Shown: one piece after another, positions 42,503-52,383 of the stretch | Position numbering within the stretch: position 1 is the first letter of the stretch | Layout of the letters: each line of letters starts with the position of its first letter | Source: an uncultured Saprospirales bacterium | GTDB lineage: Bacteria; Bacteroidota; Bacteroidia; Chitinophagales; Saprospiraceae | Assembly: GCA_937864265.1 (NCBI GenBank) | Contig: CALMIR010000023.1 | Location: forward strand, 1 to 57,568 | DNA: 57,568 nucleotides | Direction: 5' to 3' | The notes under the pieces: model-generated | What the model saw: only the letters and a program-made list of their open reading frames with translations | Told to the model about the DNA's origin: nothing | Database searches by the model: none | Program-made: the position numbers and the translations under genes

Positions 42503-43273
42503 CTACTTTTTTTTCTTTTTCCTATTTATATCAATGGAAGCTTCCTGCGTTTTGGAAGAACTGGCGACCAATTTATTGATATGCGCTACTTCTTGGTCGC
42601 TCAGCTCGCGCCATTGGCCCGTTTTCAAATTGCCCAAAGGTACATTCATGATGCGTGTCCGCTTGAGTTGTGTCACCTCGTAATTCAAAAATTCACACAT
42701 GCGGCGAATTTGGCGATTCAAGCCCTGGGTAAGGATGATTTTAAAGGTATGTTGACTGATTTGCGTGACCTGGCATGCCTTGGTTACGGTGCCAAGTATG
42801 GGGATTCCCCCGCTCATTTTTTTTATAAAATCAGGGGTGATGGCTTGCTTCACACTCACCAGGTACTCTTTTTCGTGGTTATTGCCTGCGCGGAGTATTT
42901 TATTGACAATATCGCCATCGTTGGTTAAAAAGATCAAACCTTCGGAGGCTTTGTCTAAACGGCCAATCGGAAATAAGCGCTCCTTTTGGCCAATGGCCTG
43001 AATGATGTTGTGGCGCTCTTTCAGGTCGGTGGTGCAGACAATGCCGACGGGTTTGTTATAGGCAAGATAGCGCGGACGCGGCCTGCTTTTTAAGGGCTTG
43101 CCATCGATTTTTACGACATCGCCTTCTACGACCCGATTGCCCAATTGTACGGCCTGGCCATTGAGGGTGACCCGCCCTTCAAGAATCATTTTATCGGCCT
43201 CCCGGCGCGAGCAAATGCCTGTACTGCTGATGTATTTGTTCAGACTGATGGAGTTATCGTTGTTCTGATCCAC
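42503..43273 (-). CDS. rluF: 23S rRNA pseudouridine synthase, RluF/RsuA family
   Basis: 256 residues. An N-terminal S4 RNA-binding domain (SLNKYISSTGICSRREADKM, LEGRVTLNGQAV) is followed by the catalytic domain with GRLDKASEGLIFLTNDG, whose Asp is the nucleophile of this family, and EYLVSV and GLNRQIRRMCEFLNY. The last pattern plus VTQLKRTRIMNVPLG is typical of RluF, which modifies U2604 (E. coli numbering) of 23S rRNA. The C-terminal Lys-rich tail (RKKKKK) is a lineage-style extension. It lies beside, and in the same orientation as, the tRNA-Ala gene. Confidence 0.9.
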   Translation of the reverse strand: MDQNNDNSISLNKYISSTGICSRREADKMILEGRVTLNGQAVQLGNRVVEGDVVKIDGKPLKSRPRPRYLAYNKPVGIVCTTDLKERHNIIQAIGQKERLFPIGRLDKASEGLIFLTNDGDIVNKILRAGNNHEKEYLVSVKQAITPDFIKKMSGGIPILGTVTKACQVTQISQHTFKIILTQGLNRQIRRMCEFLNYEVTQLKRTRIMNVPLGNLKTGQWRELSDQEVAHINKLVASSSKTQEASIDINRKKKKK

Positions 43274-43436
43274 TGAAGGGAACTTGGTTTTGCCTAACGA
43301 AATGTCTGGAACTGGTGTATGAATAAAAGAAAATACCTATTTCTAAACTTACTGTAAATCAATTGCTTTAAACAATTCATTCTTTGACAATTCTTATCAT
43401 TTGAAATACAAAAATTGCCAAAGAATCAAAAAATTG

Positions 43437-43509
<73 letters not shown>

Positions 43510-43510
43510 A

Positions 43511-43694
<184 letters not shown>

Positions 43695-43921
43695 AGGCTT
43701 GGCTAAGCTCACACCTCGAATGTTCAGAAAGCCTTGCTTTGAGCCAAGCTATCAAATACTCAAATCGAGTGAGTGTGCCATTTGGGGCAACAAAAATACA
43801 TCATTTCTTACTAACTACCAATAATTGCTATGGGGTTTATTCAAAAAAAGTATTTCTCTGAAACGATGCCGATCTATTGGCGTGTGGCCGAAACTGCCTT
43901 TCACTTAGCTTGCCTTTGAAA
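43695..43921. other. Non-coding remainder between the hexamer array and the GT39 gene
   Basis: No gene. It holds inverted motifs around GGCTAAGCTCACACC and CCTTGCTTTGAGCCAAGC that resemble parts of the palindrome cluster at 47880-48183. If the tRNA-Ala is transcribed from beyond the array, its promoter would be here on the minus strand; no perfect box was found. Confidence 0.4.
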
Positions 43922-45367
43922 CTAGAAACTCCCTTTCACTTTTCGCCTATAAATCACGCTTTTATCATCTATCAGTGTATCGCGGGTATAAAACTCCTGT
44001 AGCCAGGGGCTGAGTCGTTCGTCTTTGGGTTTTTTCCGGAGTACTACATATCGGGGTTGGGCAGCGTATATTTTTTCCAATTCTTGCGCTACATCAATTT
44101 CCAGGGCGGCGATGTGCTTGGGTTCCCAAAATAGAGAAGGATGTACATAAGGAATAGGGCTTGCTCGATCCAATAAATGATACACGATCTGATCGTTGGC
44201 CATATAAATACGATCTTCGACTTCGAGGCGGTCGCGGAGGTAATTGGCGATGTTTCTGGGGTGATCGGGTTTTCCGAGGTAATCTGCCAACTGCAAGAAG
44301 GATATCAAAGCTGTGATAAAGGCCAATAGCCGGAAAGACCAGGGCGGACTTAGCGCCTTTTGCAGCCAGGCAGGCAGTGGACTGGGCTGAATCATAAAAA
44401 AACTACCGGCCAGCCAACAATAGGGCAGCATAAACTGGATGAAATAATGCCCGAATCGCTTACCTGGCAATAACACAATGAGCATAGTCAATAGGCCCCA
44501 CAGTCCACTCAACTGCCGGGTAAGAGTCGGAATCTTTTTGGAAAAAAGGCTGTAAAAAAACAAGAGCGTCACCGGCAGGAAATGCACCAAAAAATCGAGT
44601 ACAAACACCGTATATACCTCCAGGGTGCGGGTATTTGGGTAACGGCTGCTCACCTGAAAAGAGTAAAACAGGAATGGCTCTTCCAATCCCTGCGACCAAT
44701 AGTACCACCACACCAGCCCGAAAGGAATGGCGAAACCGATCACCATCAGCGAGCAGCCGATTAAAGTCGTCCACCAATTGCGTTTTTTTAGATAAGCCAA
44801 CCAAAGCAGGAACAAACCAAAGGCGAGCGCATCAAAAGCTACAACGTACTTGATAACAAAGCCACAACCCAGACTCAGTCCAGCCAGGCCATAAGCCCAA
44901 ATAGTCGGATGAGCCAATATGAGCCAAAGGCTCAAGGCAGTAAAAACATTGAAAAACAACTCCGTATTGGGCGAAACGCCGAAAAAGGTAAAGGTGGAGG
45001 TGATGAAAATATATAGCCCCCCGACCCATAATGCACTTTGGTGATGGCCGTCATGGGCAAACTTGGCGCGATACAACAAATAGGCTGTCAGCGCAACCAA
45101 TAAAGCAACCACTAGCCGCAGGATGACAATGGATTTGCCAAAAAGGCTCATCAAACCAGCATAGAGGAGAAAAATGCCAATGGGCTTGGTATCGATGTAA
45201 TCCACAAAATAGGTATGGCCCTTCAGTAAACTATCGGCAATAACCAGGTAAGTGGACTCGTCGTGATCAATGACTGCTGGTAAAAAAGTGAACACGCGCA
45301 AGGCTAGTGCTAATAGTACAAACCACAATACAATCGGGCGGCCATTAGAAGCAGGTGGTATCATCAA
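43922..45367 (-). CDS. GT39-type integral-membrane glycosyltransferase
   Basis: 481 residues with about 10-11 hydrophobic segments. The first outer loop has FLPAVIDHDESTYLVIADSL, whose Asp-Glu pair matches the GT-C catalytic signature, followed by FVDYIDTKPIGIFLLYAG as in bacterial PMT_2/ArnT-like enzymes. A soluble C-terminal tail (RYVVLRKKPKDERLSP) follows. It would move sugars from a polyprenyl-phosphate carrier on the periplasmic face. It lies 43 bp downstream of the YpdA-like gene on the same strand. It is not obviously a close copy of the GT39 gene at 34849. Confidence 0.87.
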   Translation of the reverse strand: MMIPPASNGRPIVLWFVLLALALRVFTFLPAVIDHDESTYLVIADSLLKGHTYFVDYIDTKPIGIFLLYAGLMSLFGKSIVILRLVVALLVALTAYLLYRAKFAHDGHHQSALWVGGLYIFITSTFTFFGVSPNTELFFNVFTALSLWLILAHPTIWAYGLAGLSLGCGFVIKYVVAFDALAFGLFLLWLAYLKKRNWWTTLIGCSLMVIGFAIPFGLVWWYYWSQGLEEPFLFYSFQVSSRYPNTRTLEVYTVFVLDFLVHFLPVTLLFFYSLFSKKIPTLTRQLSGLWGLLTMLIVLLPGKRFGHYFIQFMLPYCWLAGSFFMIQPSPLPAWLQKALSPPWSFRLLAFITALISFLQLADYLGKPDHPRNIANYLRDRLEVEDRIYMANDQIVYHLLDRASPIPYVHPSLFWEPKHIAALEIDVAQELEKIYAAQPRYVVLRKKPKDERLSPWLQEFYTRDTLIDDKSVIYRRKVKGSF

Positions 45368-45410
45368 TTAGGGTGCTTTTTTAAAAATAAGGGTTATCAA
45401 AACAGTGTCA

Positions 45411-46394
45411 CTATGCGGTGGCCTGTGTTTTTTCCAAAATCTGGTCTATGATAATGGCCGCGTGGTCGCGTGTGTTTTCGATGAACAATTTGTTGGTATG
45501 CATACCAGCGCATACTACGCCAGCCAAATAAACATTCGGCAGGTTGGTTTCCAAACGATCAAAGTCGTGGATAGGGATTTTGTCCTCCCCTGATTCTATG
45601 TCCAACCCCAAACGCTGCAACAGGCTGTAATTGGGTTGGTAGCCTGTCATGGCAAAAACCCAGTCGTTTTCGATGGTAACAAGTCCTTCAGGAGTCATCA
45701 AATCTACCTCCGTTTCGCGGATAGCGCCTACGGTCGTATTGAACCAGGCTTTGATACTGCCTTCTTTGATGCGGTTTTCAATATTGGGCTTGATCCAGTA
45801 CTTGACTTTTGGATAAAGTTCTTCCGAACGAATGACCATGCTGACTTCTGCTCCTTTTTCATTCAATTCCAAAGCGACCTGGCAGGCGGAATTGGCCGCA
45901 CCTACTACCAGTACTTTCTGTCGGATATAAGGATGCGGATCATCGTAGTAATGCTTGACCTTGGGTAAGTCTTCCCCTGGTACATCCAACCAAACTGGTG
46001 TATCATAAAATCCCGTAGCAATAATGATCGACTTGGCGCGGTATTGTCCTTTTGAGGTACTCACGGCATAAGCCTCTTCTGCCTCCAATCGCTGCATCAC
46101 CTGCACTTCTTCGTACAAATGAACATTCAAGCCATAGGTCTGGCACAATCGTCGGTAGTATTCCAGTGCTTCTCTCCGGGTTGGTTTTTCAGTATGGGAA
46201 ATGAAGGGTACATTGCCGATTTCCAACAGTTTGGAGGTCGAAAAGAACGTCATATTGATCGGGAAGTGGTAAATCGAATTGACCAACAGCCCCTTTTCCA
46301 ATACCACATACGCTAAGCCGGCCTTTTGCGCCGCAATGGCACAATTGATCCCGGTAGGACCGCCGCCAATGATGATCAGATCGTATGCGCTCAT
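45411..46394 (-). CDS. ypdA: YpdA-family flavin disulfide reductase (bacillithiol reductase-like)
   Basis: 327 residues from the ATG at 46394 (MSAYDLIIIGGGPTGINCAI); an ATG 6 codons earlier is also possible. GGGPTG is the FAD-binding Rossmann motif, VVGAANSACQVALEL the NADPH-binding one (GAANSA variant), and VYLAGVVCAGMHTNKLFIEN the distal FAD-contact segment. HFPINMTFFSTSKLLEIGN is characteristic of YpdA. There is no CxxC pair, as expected for this group, which reduces bacillithiol disulfide using NADPH. Cytoplasmic, in an oxidative-stress thiol pathway. Upstream of GT39, possibly co-transcribed. Confidence 0.9.
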   Translation of the reverse strand: MSAYDLIIIGGGPTGINCAIAAQKAGLAYVVLEKGLLVNSIYHFPINMTFFSTSKLLEIGNVPFISHTEKPTRREALEYYRRLCQTYGLNVHLYEEVQVMQRLEAEEAYAVSTSKGQYRAKSIIIATGFYDTPVWLDVPGEDLPKVKHYYDDPHPYIRQKVLVVGAANSACQVALELNEKGAEVSMVIRSEELYPKVKYWIKPNIENRIKEGSIKAWFNTTVGAIRETEVDLMTPEGLVTIENDWVFAMTGYQPNYSLLQRLGLDIESGEDKIPIHDFDRLETNLPNVYLAGVVCAGMHTNKLFIENTRDHAAIIIDQILEKTQATA

Positions 46395-46574
46395 TTTTTT
46401 ATTTTCCTGCAAAAATACGACAATTACACATAGCGGGGAGGAATCCTTTTTGCCAAAATGTTTGCAAAGAATGGTTAAGTCCGGCTGAACTTTTGGAAGT
46501 TCCAGGCAAAATAAAGACCTTTATTAAGCATAATTGAAAACCACTTGAATCAATAACCTTTAACGAAACTGTTT

Positions 46575-47879
46575 ATGAAAAAAAATGTACTCATCGCCTT
46601 GCTCACTATCTGCGCACCACTTTCTTTACTGACTGCCCAAATCACTATCGAAGTAGCTGATGCGCCTACTATTGGCTTGACCCTGACCTCAATCACGGAC
46701 ACCATGCCCGCTGATATAGGGCCAGGCGCAGCTGGTGCGAATCAGGAGTGGTTTTTTACCGATCTGGCTGCCCACCTCACCGCACAGAACAACATCATAG
46801 ACCCCAATATAACCCCTTATGTCGATCAGTTTCCAACGGCGAATGGCGTGTTTGAATCTGGCGGCGTGCTGAATTATTTTAGGGTCAGCGGCAGTGCTTT
46901 GGAAGCGTTGGGCACGGTGCTGCCTTTTCCGGGGCTGTCGGAGCCGCTGGTCGCACCTTTCGATCCCGTTCAATTGGTGATTCCCTTTCCGCTCGAGTAT
47001 GGCGATGCCTATGAGACGAGCTATGGTTTTGAATTATTGATAGACGGCTCGGCATTTGGTGCCGATTCGGTTTATATCAAGCGCCGTGTTCAGGAAGCTG
47101 TAGAAATTGACGGTTGGGGAACCGTACAAACGGATATTGGCACGTTCGATGTGCTGCGCAAAAGGACGGACGAATACGCCAAGGACTCTATCGCTGCAAA
47201 AATTTTTGGCTTCTGGGTGGTCATTCAGGAAACCGAAACAACGGCTACGGTATATGATTTTATTGGCAAAAACGGCATCACCAGCGTAGTCAACTACCGC
47301 ATGGGGCAGGACGGCAGCGTCACCATCACCGCCTTGAGCGATTTGGGCAGCTTGGCAATCGCACCAGTTGCCGCTTTCGGTTATGAAGCAATGGAGATGG
47401 GTGTGTTGCAGTTTACGGATTTATCCGCTAATTCACCCACGGAATGGCTATGGACTTTTGGCGATGGCACAACAAGTACGGAACAAAACCCCGTACACAC
47501 TTATCTTGAAAATGACACCTACATGGTATGCCTGAATGTGACTAATGAAGCAGGTGAAGATATCGCCTGCCAGGAAATTGAAGTGGTAGTTACCGGTATC
47601 CATGAGTCCAGTATTTCCAAGTCCATTCAGATTTTTCCTAACCCGAGCAGTGGTCTGGTTACCATCGACTGGAGCGAAGTCGCTGGATTCTCGCCGCTTT
47701 CGCTAAAAGTATTGAATGCACAAGGACAATTGGTGGTTCAACAGGCCTTGCAAAGCGCCGAGCAGCGTAAGGTACTGGATATGACGGGGCTACATGCGGG
47801 CTTGTACACCCTTTTGCTCCATGATGCAGAGGGCAGACCATATGCTAGAACCGTGGTGGTTTCGGGTTTGATGCGTTGA
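46575..47879 (+). CDS. Secreted PKD-domain protein with T9SS type A sorting domain
   Basis: 434 residues. Signal peptide VLIALLTICAPLSLLTAQ. The N-terminal two thirds is a beta-rich domain (PADIGPGAAGANQEWFFTDL, PFPLEYGDAYETSYGFELL) seen in many Bacteroidota secreted proteins, with a DUF-type role unknown. A single PKD repeat near 290-340 (EWLWTFGDGTTSTEQNPVHT) precedes a type A sorting domain (FPNPSSGLVTIDWSEVAG to TVVVSGLMR). Likely exported through T9SS and possibly a glycan- or matrix-associated protein. It converges on the M16 peptidase gene. Confidence 0.88.
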   Translation: MKKNVLIALLTICAPLSLLTAQITIEVADAPTIGLTLTSITDTMPADIGPGAAGANQEWFFTDLAAHLTAQNNIIDPNITPYVDQFPTANGVFESGGVLNYFRVSGSALEALGTVLPFPGLSEPLVAPFDPVQLVIPFPLEYGDAYETSYGFELLIDGSAFGADSVYIKRRVQEAVEIDGWGTVQTDIGTFDVLRKRTDEYAKDSIAAKIFGFWVVIQETETTATVYDFIGKNGITSVVNYRMGQDGSVTITALSDLGSLAIAPVAAFGYEAMEMGVLQFTDLSANSPTEWLWTFGDGTTSTEQNPVHTYLENDTYMVCLNVTNEAGEDIACQEIEVVVTGIHESSISKSIQIFPNPSSGLVTIDWSEVAGFSPLSLKVLNAQGQLVVQQALQSAEQRKVLDMTGLHAGLYTLLLHDAEGRPYARTVVVSGLMR

Positions 47880-48183
47880 AAGTGAGGCGTATGGTTTCTA
47901 GTCTCTGGTTTCCCTGCCCGACTGAAAGGCGGGTGGTTTCCCTGCCCCCGTCCGATCCGGAGTCGTCCCGCCCGGATTGATCCGGTCCGGCGGGCCGGGC
48001 GGGCGAATTCCGCTGAAAGCGGGAGGCGGGTGGTTTTTTACCCGGCTGATCCCGCGAAAAACGCGGGAGAAGACGGGCTAGTTTCTAGATGGACTAAAGC
48101 AAAGCTTTGTTTCAAGTTTGCCGCGTGCAAGGCTTGGTAAACTTGAAACAAAGCCCTCGTCGTGGCATGCTTAAACCTTACAA
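47880..48183. repeat. GC-rich nested-palindrome cluster between convergent genes
   Basis: 304 bp without a gene. Stems: CCCGCCCGG/CCGGGCGGG (47967-47975 and 47995-48003), TCCCGCG/CGCGGGA around AAAAA (48050-48068), and a 16-bp perfect inverted repeat GCTTTGTTTCAAGTTT (48104-48119 and 48139-48154) with a 19-nt loop. The GC-rich part shares the CCCGTCCGA opening with the dyads inside the 18.2-18.7 kb array, so it belongs to the same REP-like family. The last stem may terminate both convergent transcripts. Confidence 0.7.
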
Positions 48184-49440
48184 CTACGCTACAACTGCTT
48201 CCTTATCCACCGCCTTATAATATAGCCTGCAACAATTTTCCAACCGCAGCATTTCCCTGGCTACGCGCTGTAGTTCAGCCGGGGTAATCTGTTGGTACAA
48301 ATCGCCTTCTTTGTTGATCATGTCCAGGTCGCCCAGCACTTCGAACAAGGCCAGGTTGATGGCTTTATTCAGGATGCTCATTTCTGAAAAAATGAGGTTG
48401 CTCTCCACTTTATTCTTCAACTTTTGAAGCTCCCGTTCAGACAACAACTCATTTTTGAGCAATTCGATTTCCCCCCATATTCCGGCCTCCGCCTCTTCCA
48501 GGCTAACCCCTTCTGAAGGCTTGCCTTCGATGATAAAAAGCCCGGGATCGTAGCTGCCGCTGACGTAGCAATCAATGTGGCTAAAGAGTTGTTTTTCCTT
48601 CAGCAGGCGTTGAAAAAGCCGGGAGGAGCGGCCATCGGAAAGTACATCCGAAAGCAAATCAGCTACATAAAAATCAAAATCCAAGCGGGCATTCATGCGA
48701 AAGGCCAGGTATAAGGCATCTGACGGCACATTGGCCTCCAGCACCCGCACAACGCCTTCCGTTTGTGGTGGTTCCTGCGGCAAATCGCGATTGATAGCAG
48801 GGCCGGGTAGAATATCACCAAACCATTTTTCGGCCAAAGCCCGCACCTGCTCTGTGCTGATGTTGCCAGCAACGATCAAAACAGCATTATTGGGCCGATA
48901 GTATTGATAAAAAAAGGTCTTGACATCTTCAAGCGTAGCTTCTTCTATGTGCCGAAGCTCTTTTCCTATTGTAGGCCAACGATAGGGATGCACTTTGTAG
49001 GCCATTTCTGACAAGTGGTGCCAGACATCGCCGTAGGGCTGGTTGAGGCAAGTTTCTTTAAACTCTTCTACCACTACTTTGCGCTGTACATCCAGCACCT
49101 TTTCATCAAAGTTGAGGCTATACATGCGATCGGACTCCAGCCAAAAGGCTGTTTCTACATTTTCGACGGGCAAATACACATAAAAATTGGTGACGTCATT
49201 ATTGGTGAAGGCGTTGTTGTCGCCTCCTGCCATTTGAATGGGAATGTCAAAATCGGGCACATTGGCCGATCCACCAAACATCAAATGTTCAAAAAGATGG
49301 GCAAAGCCTGTCTTTTCAGGCGACTCGTTCTTAGCTCCCACATTGTATATCACATTTACGGCTACCAAAGGCGTACTGTTGTCCTGATGTACAATCACCT
49401 TTAAGCCGTTCTCTAATTCAAATCTTTCGTATTGGATCAC
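48184..49440 (-). CDS. M16 family zinc peptidase (pitrilysin-type)
   Basis: 418 residues from a GTG at 49440 (VIQYERFELENGLKVIVH, the usual family opening); a longer frame exists but its extra 41 residues are unlike M16. The inverted zinc motif HLFEH is followed by FVYLPVENVETAFWLESDRM with the distal Glu, and FKETCLNQPYGDVWHHLSE fits the family. No signal peptide in this start, so a cytoplasmic or membrane-associated form is likely, as for many Bacteroidota single-domain M16 proteins that pair as heterodimers. The usual partner M16 gene is not adjacent. Confidence 0.9.
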   Translation of the reverse strand: MIQYERFELENGLKVIVHQDNSTPLVAVNVIYNVGAKNESPEKTGFAHLFEHLMFGGSANVPDFDIPIQMAGGDNNAFTNNDVTNFYVYLPVENVETAFWLESDRMYSLNFDEKVLDVQRKVVVEEFKETCLNQPYGDVWHHLSEMAYKVHPYRWPTIGKELRHIEEATLEDVKTFFYQYYRPNNAVLIVAGNISTEQVRALAEKWFGDILPGPAINRDLPQEPPQTEGVVRVLEANVPSDALYLAFRMNARLDFDFYVADLLSDVLSDGRSSRLFQRLLKEKQLFSHIDCYVSGSYDPGLFIIEGKPSEGVSLEEAEAGIWGEIELLKNELLSERELQKLKNKVESNLIFSEMSILNKAINLALFEVLGDLDMINKEGDLYQQITPAELQRVAREMLRLENCCRLYYKAVDKEAVVA

Positions 49441-49597
49441 TTGATCAATCTTTTTGCTAAAAAATTTTGCAAAAGTAGCATTTTTCCAGTGCCTACGCAC
49501 CAAAAGAAAACAGCTTTGCATCCATAGAGTTGAAAAGCAATGAAAACTGGTAGTATTCGACAATAGGGGGCGCCGCTTTTGAGGCGTCTCCCGCTTT

Positions 49598-50983
49598 TCA
49601 TTCCACTTCCATTTTTTCCGGCAATATCCAGGGAGATGTTTTGAAAAACGCCCATTTTACTTGTGTCAGATCGACCTCTGGATCAATATAAGGGCTTTCG
49701 ATCCCGTAATTCAAGCGGGCGTCCACCTCTGCATAGACAGCCACATCTTTGCCTTCTGCTTGGTAAATATCGTGCAAGTAGTGGGCAAATTGCAGAATCA
49801 TATCGGGATGGGTAAATATTTTGCGCAGTTGCTTGGAAGAGTCGAGGTATTTAATGGGGCGCACCTTGGTTGCTTCGCCGCTGGCTTTATCCACCACCAT
49901 GAAATGCCCGTGTCCCGACTTATGCCGCAGCATCATCCGCCAGGAATAGCGATGTCCTTCTTCCGTCCAGGTTACATCGCCGGGAAAGAGATGATGCCTC
50001 AGGGGTATCAGCAAATGTACAGCCATCAAAAGTCCTACCCCTACTGCGATAAAGGGTTGCCAATTAGTGCGGGCTTGCCACATGGGTATGGCAGGTTCGG
50101 GTATAGCGGTTTTTTTTTCCCACCAGCTATTTATCCTTTTCCAAGAGGGGAAGCGTATTGTTAGCCTGTTCCATATTTTAAGCGGGAAATCGGGGGCAAA
50201 ATACAGCGCCGACAAAGAAAGCGAAAGCATCGGAAAAATGCCGATGGAAAACACCAACAGGTTGGAAAGGTGGAAGAAAATAATGGCTGCAAACACAAAA
50301 AGTCGCGTTTTGCGAAAGCTTAGTAAGAAGGCGGCTGTCAGGTCGAGCAGCAAGCCCCCATAGGCCATGAAATAGGCCGTTTGGTCTTTCACCAACAATT
50401 TGCCGATCACCGGCAGTCCGGCACGTTGATCGAGCCATTGCTTCAACGGCACTGCCTGCAACCAATCGGGATTGATCTTGGCGATACCGCCGTAAAAATA
50501 AACCACCCCCATCAAAAAAGGCAGCAAAAATAAGCACCAAAAAGGGATGTGATCCTGCCGGAGGGCTGGCTTTTTCCAAACGTCCGCTGAAAACTGCCGA
50601 TGAGCCGGTAAAAAAATCATGAGGAAACAAATCCAGCAAAAGAGGTAGCCATGATTGAGGTAATGGGCTTTTTCCAACAGATAGGTATAAGTAAAGCCAA
50701 AAGCAAAAAGTGTGGCGCTGAGCCGATACCACTTCCCGATGGCCACCAATAGCCCCAACACACACAACACAAAAAAGAAGGCCGACATGATCCACTGCCC
50801 CCCCAATGGCTCGGCCCATTCAAAACCATAGTACTTAAACCTAAACTTGTCGGGATTATAGGCATCCGACATCAGGTGGTAATAAATCCAGGTACTGAGT
50901 ACATCGGAAAAACCCAGGATGCCAAAGACAATCCGGAAAAAAACCAGGGAAGCAATAGGAACGGGTTTGAATAGAAAGGCCAT
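49598..50983 (-). CDS. HTTM (vitamin-K-dependent gamma-carboxylase-like) membrane protein
   Basis: 461 residues, about eight membrane segments. HTTM landmarks: VFFRIVFGILGFSDVLSTW, YEWAEPLGG-type loop (FEWAEPLGGQWIM), YFYGGIAKINPDWLQAVPLK and the HLSNLLVFSIGIFPML segment with a conserved His and Asn. A C-terminal soluble domain (WTEEGHRYSWRMMLRHKSG) follows, as in the eukaryotic carboxylase. A C7 tract lies inside this gene (50798-50804), away from the start. Substrate and cofactor use in bacteria are not established. It is followed by the M16 gene 157 bp downstream on the same strand. Confidence 0.88.
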   Translation of the reverse strand: MAFLFKPVPIASLVFFRIVFGILGFSDVLSTWIYYHLMSDAYNPDKFRFKYYGFEWAEPLGGQWIMSAFFFVLCVLGLLVAIGKWYRLSATLFAFGFTYTYLLEKAHYLNHGYLFCWICFLMIFLPAHRQFSADVWKKPALRQDHIPFWCLFLLPFLMGVVYFYGGIAKINPDWLQAVPLKQWLDQRAGLPVIGKLLVKDQTAYFMAYGGLLLDLTAAFLLSFRKTRLFVFAAIIFFHLSNLLVFSIGIFPMLSLSLSALYFAPDFPLKIWNRLTIRFPSWKRINSWWEKKTAIPEPAIPMWQARTNWQPFIAVGVGLLMAVHLLIPLRHHLFPGDVTWTEEGHRYSWRMMLRHKSGHGHFMVVDKASGEATKVRPIKYLDSSKQLRKIFTHPDMILQFAHYLHDIYQAEGKDVAVYAEVDARLNYGIESPYIDPEVDLTQVKWAFFKTSPWILPEKMEVE

Positions 50984-51042
50984 AACCCTTATTTAAGTGA
51001 TCCTACAACAGGCGCAGGAAATGGCCTGAAAGCTACACAATA

Positions 51043-52383
51043 TCAGGGATTCACGCAAGCCTCGTCTTCTTCAGGCATTTCTGTTTTATTCATCATCCCC
51101 AGATAGTAGTCGCGCAGCTTCATAAATTCCGGCAACTCATCATCCGGCAGCGGATGCGGCGGAGGGAAATCCAAGTTCAAGTGATTGACTTGCTGGCCGT
51201 TTTTCCAAAAGCGGAAGCAAACATGGGGGCCAGTTGCCAGCCCGGTTGAACCTACATAGCCAATCACTTCGCCTTGCTGCACATGCGTACCCGGACGAAT
51301 GCCTTTGGCAAAGCCCTGCATGTGCAGGTATTGGGTGGTGTAAGTATCGTTGTGCTTGATTTTTACGTAATTGCCGTTCCCTTTCGTGAAGGAGGCCTCT
51401 AGCACTACCCCACTGCCTACCGCCAGAATGGGCGTACCATAAGGCGCAGCATAGTCGGTACCAAAGTGGGGGCGCACCCGCTTTAAAATGGGATGAAAGC
51501 GGTTGAGGTTATAATAAGAAGATATACGGGAGTACTTGACCGGCGATTTGAGAAAGCCCTTATTCATGGGGCGGCCTTCGCCGTCGTAGTAGCCTTTTTC
51601 TTTGGTTTTATCGTAATAGACAGACTGAAACTCCTTATCGCCTGTTTTGTAAGTAGCCGCGTGTACCATGCTGATGGCAACGGGCTGTCCGTCCACAAAC
51701 TCTTCTTCATACACCAGTTGGAATTCATCGCCCTTGCTCAAATGGTGAAAGTCAATACACCACTGCAAGGCGTCTTCCATTTTATCGGCCAATTCAAAAC
51801 TCAGCCCCTGGCCTACGATAGCGTTCCAGAGGGAGCTTTCCAAATGGCCGCTGGCCGTTTTCAAGGCTTTGGTAACGGGCTTTACGACCTTTTCTACCTG
51901 GTAATCATCCTTGAGGTGGAAAACGATGTACTCATAAACCGAAGGTTCGTAAATCAGGTAATCTGCCCTGCCTGTGCTGTCTTTGGTCAGAATGGTATAG
52001 TTTTTACCCGCCCGGAGCTGGCGCACATCGAATTGGCCATTAGAATTAGCGACGACCTGCTCAATAGTGGGGTAATCCATTTGAAGTTGGGAAAGAATAC
52101 TGCCGAGGGATTGCCCATTTTGCACCTTGCGTTCCAATACTTGGAAGGTGTCCAATGCAAAACCATATTTAAGGGTAGGAACGGTAACCTGGAAGGCCCC
52201 TATTTCCATAGATTCTGCTGCAATGAGGGAGGCTTGAAGCTGCGCTTTTTTGCCTTGACTGTAGCTATAGTAGTAAATAGCTCCTCCTAAAATGGCAGCC
52301 GCTAAACCGGCCACACCGTATTTCAATAAGTTTGATTTTCCGTTTTTGTTCAAAAACGTCCTTAATCGCTCTGTAATATCCAC
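51043..52383 (-). CDS. M23-family (lysostaphin-like) peptidoglycan peptidase or regulator, membrane-anchored
   Basis: 446 residues. One membrane segment at about 22-42, then a LysM-like/OapA-like stretch (residues 60-180) and the M23 domain at about 295-400: RPHFGTDYAAPYGTPI (His306 and Asp310 as zinc ligands), YLHMQGF (His354), and GPHVCFRFW where the last zinc-ligand His of the canonical HxH is Cys389. The Cys form occurs in other Bacteroidota members, so it may still bind zinc or may be a non-catalytic cell-division regulator of the EnvC/NlpD type. It probably acts on cell-wall crosslinks in the periplasm. Confidence 0.85.
   Translation of the reverse strand: MDITERLRTFLNKNGKSNLLKYGVAGLAAAILGGAIYYYSYSQGKKAQLQASLIAAESMEIGAFQVTVPTLKYGFALDTFQVLERKVQNGQSLGSILSQLQMDYPTIEQVVANSNGQFDVRQLRAGKNYTILTKDSTGRADYLIYEPSVYEYIVFHLKDDYQVEKVVKPVTKALKTASGHLESSLWNAIVGQGLSFELADKMEDALQWCIDFHHLSKGDEFQLVYEEEFVDGQPVAISMVHAATYKTGDKEFQSVYYDKTKEKGYYDGEGRPMNKGFLKSPVKYSRISSYYNLNRFHPILKRVRPHFGTDYAAPYGTPILAVGSGVVLEASFTKGNGNYVKIKHNDTYTTQYLHMQGFAKGIRPGTHVQQGEVIGYVGSTGLATGPHVCFRFWKNGQQVNHLNLDFPPPHPLPDDELPEFMKLRDYYLGMMNKTEMPEEDEACVNP

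Noticed and set aside
50798-50804. C7 tract inside the HTTM gene as another phase-variation site
   Set aside because: It lies about 60 codons into the gene, not at a start, and the frame on both sides is continuous and family-like; no alternative start is offset by it.
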